From NCBI GenBank assembly GCA_031254675.1, contig JAIRTV010000055.1:1-7222 (forward strand): a DNA stretch of 7,222 nucleotides, written 5' to 3'. A program made the position numbers and the translations under genes. The notes under the pieces are model-generated. The model was not told the DNA's origin, made no database searches, and saw only the letters and a list, made by a program, of their open reading frames with translations. The DNA is from Planctomycetaceae bacterium. Lineage in GTDB: Bacteria > Planctomycetota > Planctomycetia > Pirellulales > Thermoguttaceae. Shown here one piece after another: positions 1 to 6,433 of this stretch (position 1 is the first letter of the stretch; every line of letters starts with the position of its first letter).

Positions 1-3000
1 GAATCGTTGCCATCGGAACGCTTGAAACCGGAATCGTCAAAATTGGAGTTGCCGAAATCGGAACTGTTAAAGATGCAAGATATTCCCAAACCGCAACCAC
101 CAAAAACCGAAGCATTCCAAGAACAAACACAGAAAAATACAGAAAAAAATACAGGAAAGAACAATAAAAATTCTTCGGCTAATTCTGCCAATAAGAATAC
201 TGTCAATACAGATAAGAATACTGTTAATACAGAATCGCCCGTCAACACAACATCTCCGGTTAATACGAAGTCGCCAATCAATACGGAATCGCCGGTTCAA
301 CATTCGGAGCAAGTCCGAAAACCGCAAGCCGCTGGAATGTTGTTGCTCCACCGAATTTTTGGTTTTGGCTCTGTAGTAATACTGACAGAAATACTGACCG
401 GAATTCTTGCCGATGAAATTGAAATTTCTTCGCCAACGGAACCGGCAACACCGAAACCGACAACACCAGAACCGGTAATACCGGAACCGACAACACCGGA
501 GCCGGCAACATCAGAACCAGTAACACCGGAATCGACAACACCAGAACCGGTTATCTCGGAATCGCTTGATGCCAAACAAAATACACTGGAGGAATTGCCG
601 CAGTCTCAACCATTGTCAGACGAAAAGGAATCCGAAAAAATAGAAATTCCGAACACATCAGACAAATCGGAGAAAACAAGTCAAGAAAATAGAACTGATA
701 AAAAACTTCGATTTAATTTCAAATATGCTCCTTGGAAGGATGTGATCGAATGGTTTGCGGATCAGGCGGAATTATCGCTTCAGGCGGACAATATTCCGCA
801 AGGATCGTTGAACTTGACGGACAATCAATATTATACGCCGGTCGAAGCTCTTGACGTTCTCAACTCTTATCTTTTGTTCAAGGAATACACGATTATTCGC
901 AAGGGCAATACGATGTTTGTTGTTTATTTGCCGGATGGTATTCCGCCAAACTTGTTGGAACCTATCACGCCAAATGAACTCGATAAACGAGGAAAATATG
1001 AAATTTGCCGTTGTGTCTTTGACCTGAACCGGACAACACCGGATATTATTCAAGCAGAAGCGGAAAAATTGTTGGGACCGCAAGGCAGTTTGGTTGCCTT
1101 ACCGAAATCGCAACAAATCGTAGTTACAGAAACCGCCGGAACTCTTCGGACAATTCGAGATATTATCAAACGGATTGACGATCCCGACGCGCTCTCTTCG
1201 GGAACAATTCATATTATCGAAATGCAAAATCTTTCCGCTGATGAAGCATTGGGAATTATGCGAAAACTTCTCGCAATCGAGGAAACCGATACCTCACTCC
1301 GAACCGCTGTCGATATTTCCGGAACAAAGATTTGGATGTCCGGTCGCGGCGATATGATCGAACGGGCTAAAGAAATAATCAAAACAATCGACGGCTCTTT
1401 CGCTTCAAAAAATGTTGTGCTTGAAGGTCAGCCGCAGTTTGAAGTTTACGATTCGGGAACTGCCGATCCGGTTACGGTGCTTGCGGTGCTGCAAACATTG
1501 CTCGCCGGAACTCCCGATGTCCGGCTATCGCTGGACGCCAAAACCGGTAGTATCGCCGCTCTCGGACGACCCGCAAATCATGCAACAATTCGCGAAACCA
1601 TCAAGCAAATGCAACTCAATGTCCCGCAAATCGAAGTTATTCCGCTTACACGGTTGAGTCCGCTTTCCGCCGTCGAATCAATCAGGAAATTTTTTGCAAC
1701 CTCCACCGCCGGCGAAACCGCTTCCGCTTCAACCGCCAAAACAACACCAACCACATCAGCTCCAACCGTCGAAGCAGATGTTTCCGCTCGACAACTTATT
1801 GTTCGCGGAACCGTTTCGCAAATCAAAGAAATTCGTGCCTTGCTCTTAAAACTTGGCGAAAACGGAACCGACAGTAAAATTGCCAACACGTCAACCATTC
1901 GCAACATTCCGCTTTCGCCGGCAACAACCGCGCTGATTCTTGATCAACTCCAAGAAATTTGGTCTAAACTCGAACCAAACGAAATCAAAGTCGTAACACC
2001 ATCGGCAATTGTTCCGATGCGTTCAACCAACGACTCAAAACCAAAAGAAGAAAACGATAAAACGAACGAAAAATCCGTGGACGAACTCATTGACGAAACA
2101 TTCGACAATACCTCGCCAATCACCCAATTTCAAAACAAACCGTTTTATCGTCCGGTTCAACAGACGGAAATAATGACAGAATTCAAAACAGAGTTCAAAA
2201 CAGAGCTTGAAACAGAATCGCCGTACCAACCGGTTTATCAACCGATACAAGCGTTGGAAAATTCCGAAACAGAAGAAATAAAACGTCGAATCAACGAATT
2301 ACAGCAAAAATTGGAAACACTCCAAGAAGTTTCAAAAACTCCGAAAACGGATGCTTTGCCTTTAACCAATTCCAAACGTTCTTCGGCTCCGGTTGTTGTT
2401 TCGTCGGGACCGAATGGTTTGATGATTTCTTCGGAAGACACGGAAGCCTTGAATCGGTTGGAAGAACTGATCCGAATGCTTTCCGATGAATCAGTACTCG
2501 GCAAAACAGGATTGGTTACTTACTATCTCAAAAATTCAACAGCGGAAGTTGTTGCGCAAACATTGCAAACATTGATGAATTCCGGTAACTCGTCAACATT
2601 GGGCGTGAGCGGTACCGGTTCGCTGGATACTTCGCCAAAGTTTGAAGGGGAACAACGTGCGGAAGTTCTGGGGTTGCTGAATTTAGGTAACTCCATCGAA
2701 AAAACCGGTACGGTTTCGATTGCCGTCGATGCCCGCCTCAACGCCTTGTTTGTTCAGGCGAATCCGGTAGATCACAAAACGATCGAACGACTGTTACCGA
2801 TTCTCGATCAAGCCGATAGTCAAGGCGGTGATATTTTGAATCGTCCGAAACCGCGACTCATTCCGTTAAAAAATATGCGGGCGGAAGATGCGCAAGCGGT
2901 TGTTGAAAAAGTGTACGTGAATCGGATTCAAGGCGGAACCGGCAATACCGCAACACCGGCAACTTCCGGCGGAGGTAGAAATGCCGGTCAACGCGCTTCC

Positions 3001-3624
3001 GGTGCTTATCAACCAACTCCGATGATGGCGGGAATGGCTCCAAACATGATGCCGGGAACAATACCAGGAATGCCGCCAGGAGGTCCCGGAGCCATGATTC
3101 AACAACTCATGCGTATGGGAGGAAGCCAAACAACTGGAAGTTCCTCCGCAAAAGAACCAGAACCAACAATGACTCTCAGCGTCGATAGCCGCTCAAACTC
3201 CTTGATTGTTTCCGCACCGGAATCATTGTTTCTGCAAGTCGAAGCGTTCGTTAAAGAATTAGATGAAATGGCAATTCAAACAGAAACCGTTGTCGAAGTT
3301 GTTCCGTTAAAAATTAATCCCGATCTTGCCCGCCAAACAATTGGCAATGTGTACGGTAATTCGGTCAAGTTTTCAACCAGCCGATCTTCCACTTCGACAA
3401 CATCCGGCAATAGCTTTAGCGGAAATAACCGTTTTGGTAATAACGCAACCGGTTTTGGAGGATTCAACAGAACCGGCAATACCGGTTTCGGGAACACCGG
3501 CGGCTTCGGCGGCACGAACAATCCATTCCTGAATATGATGCGCGGCGGCGGAGGTTTTGGCGGTTTCGGAAACAACAATCCCAGCGGTTTCGGCGGAACA
3601 CGCCAAGGAGGATTCGGACGTTAA
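1..3624 (+). CDS. Secretin-N-domain array protein without a secretin pore domain (5' end open at window edge)
   Basis: Residues are counted from the TTG at nt 7. The frame is open to nt 1, so the gene probably starts upstream; ATG codons at nt 73 and 337 are alternatives, neither with a clear Shine-Dalgarno. Order: repetitive Asn/Thr/Ser/Pro region (1-105); hydrophobic segment (about 111-135) ending GILA-DE, which reads as a signal peptide or anchor; Pro/Glu/Thr stalk (144-183); STN/N0-like domain (about 232-317). Then seven secretin-N-like repeats (about 330-394, 399-462, 476-537, 541-617, 630-826, 834-935, 949-1089) and the first half of an eighth (1094-1118), ending in a Gly/Phe/Asn-rich tail (1131-1205). 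Repeats follow the pattern 'v.pL....a.....l..l' then 'd.....LiV.g.....i..li..lD'. In GspD/PilQ such domains line the periplasmic vestibule. No GspD-type beta-barrel domain follows, so this is not a functional secretin by itself. An envelope scaffold is inferred. Domain assignment is fairly sure; function is unknown. Confidence 0.85.
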   Translation, partial: ESLPSERLKPESSKLELPKSELLKMQDIPKPQPPKTEAFQEQTQKNTEKNTGKNNKNSSANSANKNTVNTDKNTVNTESPVNTTSPVNTKSPINTESPVQHSEQVRKPQAAGMLLLHRIFGFGSVVILTEILTGILADEIEISSPTEPATPKPTTPEPVIPEPTTPEPATSEPVTPESTTPEPVISESLDAKQNTLEELPQSQPLSDEKESEKIEIPNTSDKSEKTSQENRTDKKLRFNFKYAPWKDVIEWFADQAELSLQADNIPQGSLNLTDNQYYTPVEALDVLNSYLLFKEYTIIRKGNTMFVVYLPDGIPPNLLEPITPNELDKRGKYEICRCVFDLNRTTPDIIQAEAEKLLGPQGSLVALPKSQQIVVTETAGTLRTIRDIIKRIDDPDALSSGTIHIIEMQNLSADEALGIMRKLLAIEETDTSLRTAVDISGTKIWMSGRGDMIERAKEIIKTIDGSFASKNVVLEGQPQFEVYDSGTADPVTVLAVLQTLLAGTPDVRLSLDAKTGSIAALGRPANHATIRETIKQMQLNVPQIEVIPLTRLSPLSAVESIRKFFATSTAGETASASTAKTTPTTSAPTVEADVSARQLIVRGTVSQIKEIRALLLKLGENGTDSKIANTSTIRNIPLSPATTALILDQLQEIWSKLEPNEIKVVTPSAIVPMRSTNDSKPKEENDKTNEKSVDELIDETFDNTSPITQFQNKPFYRPVQQTEIMTEFKTEFKTELETESPYQPVYQPIQALENSETEEIKRRINELQQKLETLQEVSKTPKTDALPLTNSKRSSAPVVVSSGPNGLMISSEDTEALNRLEELIRMLSDESVLGKTGLVTYYLKNSTAEVVAQTLQTLMNSGNSSTLGVSGTGSLDTSPKFEGEQRAEVLGLLNLGNSIEKTGTVSIAVDARLNALFVQANPVDHKTIERLLPILDQADSQGGDILNRPKPRLIPLKNMRAEDAQAVVEKVYVNRIQGGTGNTATPATSGGGRNAGQRASGAYQPTPMMAGMAPNMMPGTIPGMPPGGPGAMIQQLMRMGGSQTTGSSSAKEPEPTMTLSVDSRSNSLIVSAPESLFLQVEAFVKELDEMAIQTETVVEVVPLKINPDLARQTIGNVYGNSVKFSTSRSSTSTTSGNSFSGNNRFGNNATGFGGFNRTGNTGFGNTGGFGGTNNPFLNMMRGGGGFGGFGNNNPSGFGGTRQGGFGR
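193..294 (+). repeat. In-frame tandem repeats in the N-terminal region (two 21-bp units, then four 18-bp units)
   Basis: A 21-bp unit occurs at 193-213 and 214-233 (nearly complete second copy, slightly overlapping the next array). It is followed by four 18-bp units at 223-240, 241-258, 259-276 and 277-294, each encoding V/I-N-T-x-S-P. Unit lengths are multiples of three and keep the reading frame, which supports translation of this region despite the weak start evidence. Confidence 0.8.
436..555 (+). repeat. Eight tandem 15-bp units encoding a Pro/Glu/Thr stalk
   Basis: Eight consecutive 15-bp units (consensus ccggaaccgrcaaca) encode x-E-P-x-T pentapeptides just after the hydrophobic segment. 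Copies differ mostly by single substitutions. The likely role is an extended, flexible spacer between the membrane and the folded domains; that role is inferred. Confidence 0.85.
2176..2211 (+). repeat. Three tandem 12-bp units (T-E-F/L-K/E) inside the linker of the fifth secretin-N repeat
   Basis: Units at 2176-2187, 2188-2199 and 2200-2211 match acagarttcaaa with small changes, and a partial fourth follows. They lie in a linker of about 120 residues that splits the fifth repeat. The linker also holds a short predicted coiled coil (residues about 755-775, heptad-like I-N-E-L-Q-Q-K-L-E-T-L). Confidence 0.7.
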
Positions 3625-3678
3625 ATATCTCACATCAATAACACAAAACAGAATCATGACCAATTTTATAACTTTTAT

Positions 3679-3828
3679 CGTAACCGTTCACGTTTTTTTA
3701 AAAAATTAACTATGTCAACGAATGATTTATCATAAAACTTTTCTGTGTTTTCCGTGTTCAATATTTTTTTGAACACGGAATACACGGAAAAATCAGATAG
3801 ACATAAAATAGTAGCCTGAACGGTTACG
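3679..3828. repeat. Nested palindromic element (outer 12-bp and inner 23-bp inverted repeats)
   Basis: The outer arms cgtaaccgttca (3679-3690) and tgaacggttacg (3817-3828) are perfect 12-bp inverted repeats. A 6-bp middle pair is tatgtc (3711-3716) with gacata (3800-3805). The inner arms 3739-3761 and 3769-3791 agree at 21 of 23 positions, with one G-U pair, around a 7-nt loop. The pairs are properly nested, so the 150 bp could fold into one long bulged hairpin. No gene or convincing target-site duplication is visible. A MITE-like or REP-like non-autonomous repeat is the simplest reading; a structured RNA is the alternative. Confidence 0.65.
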
Positions 3829-4041
3829 AAGAAGATGGTCTTGTTTTCTGCAAAGTCTTTGGTATGATTTAACTCTTTGGTACATTGCTCCGCGTGGGAG
3901 TAGATCGGTAATTCAAACAACGTCAACCGACAAACTGATTGCGTTCCACAGAAAATGTTGTGCCTAATTGAAAACGGTTTATTGGTTCGTACACATCGCC
4001 CAAACAAGACATTCTTGATTGAATATTAGAATATTAAAAGC
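3829..4041. other. Intergenic stretch with no supportable gene
   Basis: About 210 bp between the palindromic element and the zinc-ribbon gene. I see a spaced duplicate of ctttggta (3857-3864 and 3875-3882) and a small ctcc/ggag hairpin near 3889-3901. There is no tRNA, riboswitch or strong sigma-70 promoter I can defend. A 110-codon reverse-strand frame (4007-3675) crosses this region and the repeat element; it has no recognisable domain and its C-terminal part is made of the repeat. The promoter of the downstream gene presumably lies here. Confidence 0.5.
4021..4036 (+). repeat. Tandem 8-bp repeat just upstream of the zinc-ribbon gene start
   Basis: gaatatta occurs twice head to tail, ending 5 nt before the ATG at 4042. 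It occupies the place where a ribosome binding site would be, and no purine-rich Shine-Dalgarno is present, so initiation is probably leaderless-like or SD-independent. An AT-rich promoter -10 region is another possible role. Confidence 0.5.
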
Positions 4042-4779
4042 ATGTCAGACTTAGATAATATCAGAAAGACTCTTGAGCAAATTCATCTCATCCAAACTCA
4101 ATTAAACGACTTAAACGGAAGTTTACGCCGTGCGCCATTGGTTTTGAAAGCACAGGAAGGAAATATTCAAAAACAATTGGCGAATCTTGCGCAGATTAAC
4201 GAAACTTATCAAAAACTTAAAGCAGACGCCAAACAAAAGGAATTGGAAGTTGCCGCGAATGACCAGGCGCTTGCCAAACGGAAAACACAATTGCAAGAAT
4301 CAAAATCCAATAAAGAATTTCAAGCACTCCAATTACAAATCAAAGCCGATGAAGCCGCCCGAAGCGTTTTGGACGACGAAGCGTTGGAAGCCATTGAGAA
4401 AGCCGAACAATATGCTTCGAATGTTCCCGTTGCCGAAGCCGAATTGAAAAAATTACGTGACCTTTACGAAACAACAAAGAAAAAATTTCTCGAAGAGAAA
4501 CCCAAAATCGAAGCACAAATTATTCAACTTCAACAAATTCTCGAAACGGAAGAATCTAAATTGCCTCGTGATTTCGGCGAAATTTATAACCGATTGATTC
4601 GCAATGTTGGAGGCAACGAAGCGTTGGCGATTGTTGAAAACCAGAAGTATTGTGGTGGTTGCAATCACCAGATTCCGATCAATTCTTTGGCACAGATTCT
4701 TCAAAAAAAGCCGATTACTTGTAGTTCTTGTGCCAGGTTGCTTTATCTTCCCGAAGATTTTGTGTTCGACAAAGGTTAA
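4042..4779 (+). CDS. C4-type zinc-ribbon coiled-coil protein (COG1579 / CT398 family)
   Basis: The protein has 245 residues. Residues about 5-175 are almost entirely charged, heptad-rich helix, and the family is known to fold this as a long antiparallel coiled-coil hairpin; S-N-K-E-F near residue 93 matches its conserved turn region. The C-terminus is a zinc ribbon with C204-x2-C207 and C227-x2-C230, followed by the typical A-R-L-L-Y-L-P-E ending. The segment before it (F-G-E-I-Y-N-R-L) is also family-typical. In Chlamydia the homologue CT398 has been reported to bind sigma-54 and a type III secretion ATPase regulator; other members are only predicted nucleic-acid binders. It should be cytosolic. 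The ATG at 4042 lacks a Shine-Dalgarno but gives the expected family length. It stands alone between two repeat-bearing spacers, so the neighbours give no functional hint. Family assignment is strong; the role here is unknown. Confidence 0.9.
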   Translation: MSDLDNIRKTLEQIHLIQTQLNDLNGSLRRAPLVLKAQEGNIQKQLANLAQINETYQKLKADAKQKELEVAANDQALAKRKTQLQESKSNKEFQALQLQIKADEAARSVLDDEALEAIEKAEQYASNVPVAEAELKKLRDLYETTKKKFLEEKPKIEAQIIQLQQILETEESKLPRDFGEIYNRLIRNVGGNEALAIVENQKYCGGCNHQIPINSLAQILQKKPITCSSCARLLYLPEDFVFDKG

Positions 4780-4845
4780 ACACGATTAGACGATTTCTCT
4801 GAACTTAATATGATCAATTAAACAATCCTTTTCTCAATGAATAAA

Positions 4846-4897
4846 TTGAACACGGAAGACACAGAAAAATAAAAAATTCCGTGCTTTCCGTGTACAA
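4846..4897. repeat. Second palindromic repeat, related to the inner hairpin at 3739-3791
   Basis: The arms 4846-4866 and 4877-4897 (17 of 21 positions complementary) flank a 10-nt A-rich loop. The left arm region 4846-4868 matches the right inner arm at 3769-3791 at 21 of 23 positions. Each arm is itself a near-duplicate of an ACACGGAA-like 9-mer. It lies 66 nt after the zinc-ribbon stop and could slow transcription, but no T-run follows on either strand, so it is not a classical terminator. Confidence 0.7.
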
Positions 4898-4953
4898 ATA
4901 AAAAAAATTATTCTGACAATTTTTTTAACACGATCTTTGCGGGGTGTTTTTTG

Positions 4954-6384
4954 ATGATGTCTAAATTATTATTCCCTCGGCGGGTGGCGATATTGGGTTC
5001 TAGTGGCAGTATTGGTCGCAATACTCTTGAAGTGATTGCCGAATCGGAAGGGCGATTGGAGGCGGTGTTGCTTTCGGTTCATCGGCGAACAGATATTTTG
5101 GCGGCGCAGATTCGTCAATTGGCGGTGCGTAGTGTTGCGGAACAGATTCACGCGGCGGGGAATCGTTTGCGTGACGACAAGATATCTTGCAAAACGGTTC
5201 TTCCACGATGGGTGGTTGTAACGGATGAGTTGGCGGATCGAGCGCCGTTGGAAGATTTACCGTTATCGGTTGAGATATTTTTTGGTTACGATGCTCTTTG
5301 CGAACTGGTTCGACGCCCTGAGATTGATATTGTGTTATCGGCGATTGTTGGCAGTGTTGGTTTGACCAGTACTTGGTCGGCGCTTGAAACCGGTAAAACG
5401 GTGGCGTTGGCGAATAAGGAATCGTTGGTGATGGGAGGTTCGTTGATTACCGATCTTGCGCACGCGACCGGAGGGCGATTGATTCCGGTTGACAGCGAAC
5501 ACAGTGCGATTATGCAAGCGTTGCAAAGTTGGCGAATGGAAGGCGGGTTGCCCGAATCAGAACATGTTGCCCATTCGGGAACACTTCAACCGCTTGAAAC
5601 AGTTGAACAACCGGTTGAACAGCCGGTCGAAACACTTGAGCCGGCGACAACTCCAACAGAAAAAGTGGTTTCTTCTTCGGCGTTATGTTGTTCCGAATTG
5701 CCGGAGTTGTCGGCGGATTTCAAATCGGTGGTTCGCAAATTGATTTTGACAGCGAGTGGCGGACCGTTTCGGTCGTGGACATTGGACGAACTCGCGAAGG
5801 TTACGGTTGGCGATGCGTTGATCCATCCAACATGGGAGATGGGCAAGAAAATCACAGTGGATTCGGCAACGCTAATGAATAAAGCACTTGAGATCATTGA
5901 GGCGCGTTGGTTTTTTGGTATTTCGGTGGAGAATATTGAGATAGTGATTCATCCTCAATCGGTTGTTCATTCGATGGTGGAATTTGTGGATGGTTCAACG
6001 CTTGCTCAATTGAGTCCTCCGGACATGCGATTGCCGATTCAGTTGGCGTTGAATTACCCGTATCGATTTAATGGTCCGTCGTTACGATTGGACTGGAGCA
6101 AGGCGTTATTGTTGGAATTTTACCCGCCTGATTTGGAACGTTTTCCGGCATTGGCGTTGGGGTTGGAGGTGGCGGAGGTGGCAGGAACAGCGGGGGCGGT
6201 AGTAAACGCCGCCAACGAAACCGCCGTCAACGCTTTTCTCGAAAACCGGTTGGCGTTTCAGGAGATAGTTCCAGTTTGTCGTTCTGTGTTGGAGCATCAC
6301 CACTACGAACAACGCCCAACCTTGGCACGCCTTCTCGAACTCGATCAATGGGCAAGGAAAGAAACCGAACAACGAATCGGTTAG
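4954..6384 (+). CDS. dxr: 1-deoxy-D-xylulose 5-phosphate reductoisomerase with a central insertion
   Basis: Dxr (IspC) converts DXP to 2-C-methyl-D-erythritol 4-phosphate with NADPH and a divalent metal. It is the committed step of the MEP isoprenoid pathway, is cytosolic, and is the target of fosmidomycin. Numbered from the ATG at 4954: the NADPH-binding G-S-S-G-S-I-G loop is at 15-21, N-K-E-S at 154-157, and the metal ligands are D180, E182 (in D-S-E-H) and E313. Substrate-site residues S268, H291, W294, S304, N309 and K310 are all present, so the enzyme should be active. The C-terminal N-A-A-N-E-T motif is intact. Length is 476 residues against 398 in E. coli. About 30 extra residues lie before K155, and 52 more lie between E182 and S268, containing V-E-Q-P repeats. 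ATGs at 4954 and 4957 and a TTG at 4951 compete; a GGGG at 4941-4944 favours 4954. The usual neighbour rseP is not seen downstream. Confidence 0.95.
   Translation: MMSKLLFPRRVAILGSSGSIGRNTLEVIAESEGRLEAVLLSVHRRTDILAAQIRQLAVRSVAEQIHAAGNRLRDDKISCKTVLPRWVVVTDELADRAPLEDLPLSVEIFFGYDALCELVRRPEIDIVLSAIVGSVGLTSTWSALETGKTVALANKESLVMGGSLITDLAHATGGRLIPVDSEHSAIMQALQSWRMEGGLPESEHVAHSGTLQPLETVEQPVEQPVETLEPATTPTEKVVSSSALCCSELPELSADFKSVVRKLILTASGGPFRSWTLDELAKVTVGDALIHPTWEMGKKITVDSATLMNKALEIIEARWFFGISVENIEIVIHPQSVVHSMVEFVDGSTLAQLSPPDMRLPIQLALNYPYRFNGPSLRLDWSKALLLEFYPPDLERFPALALGLEVAEVAGTAGAVVNAANETAVNAFLENRLAFQEIVPVCRSVLEHHHYEQRPTLARLLELDQWARKETEQRIG
5602..5637 (+). repeat. Short 12-bp tandem repeat inside the dxr insertion (V-E-Q-P)
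   Basis: Units gttgaacaaccg (5602-5613) and gttgaacagccg (5614-5625) are followed by a degenerate third, gtcgaaacactt (5626-5637). They sit in the middle of the extra segment of Dxr and keep frame. The style resembles the Pro/Glu/Thr repeats of the first gene. Confidence 0.65.
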
Positions 6385-6411
6385 ACATCAATGGAAAACA
6401 GACAAGCCGAT

Positions 6412-6433
6412 TGAAATGTTGCTGAAATGTTGC
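6412..6433. repeat. Perfect 11-bp tandem duplication in the dxr / membrane-protein convergent junction
   Basis: tgaaatgttgc occurs twice without a gap and ends exactly beside the stop codon of the reverse-strand gene (6434-6436). The whole convergent spacer is only 49 bp and shows no hairpin terminator. The repeat looks like a slippage duplication. Confidence 0.7.

Noticed and set aside
193..555. Possible CRISPR array
   Set aside because: The units are 15, 18 or 21 bp, contiguous, without spacers, and in frame with a protein.
297..575. Reverse-strand open frames rich in Val/Gly/Ser or Val/Leu/Pro opposite the first gene
   Set aside because: They are antisense readings of the 15-bp and 18-bp repeats; the + frame has the consistent domain content.
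1..3624. Type II/III secretion or type IV pilus secretin (GspD/PilQ)
   Set aside because: Only the N-terminal domain family is seen; the C-terminal barrel domain is absent, and no secretion or pilus genes are nearby.
3739..3791. Intrinsic terminator of the first gene
   Set aside because: The hairpin starts more than 110 nt after the stop and is not followed by a T-run; the T-run is in the loop. It may still affect transcription, but it fits a repeat element better.
3885..3935. tRNA-like segment (ggagtagatcggtaattc)
   Set aside because: It resembles a D-loop only superficially; there is no acceptor stem, anticodon arm or T-loop around it.
3675..4007. Reverse-strand open frame of 110 codons in the first intergenic region
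   Set aside because: No recognisable domain or ribosome binding site, unusual composition, and its C-terminal third is simply a translation of the palindromic repeat.
4911..4950. Sigma-70 promoter for dxr (ctgaca near 4913)
   Set aside because: No acceptable -10 hexamer lies at the right spacing, so the site cannot be supported from sequence alone.
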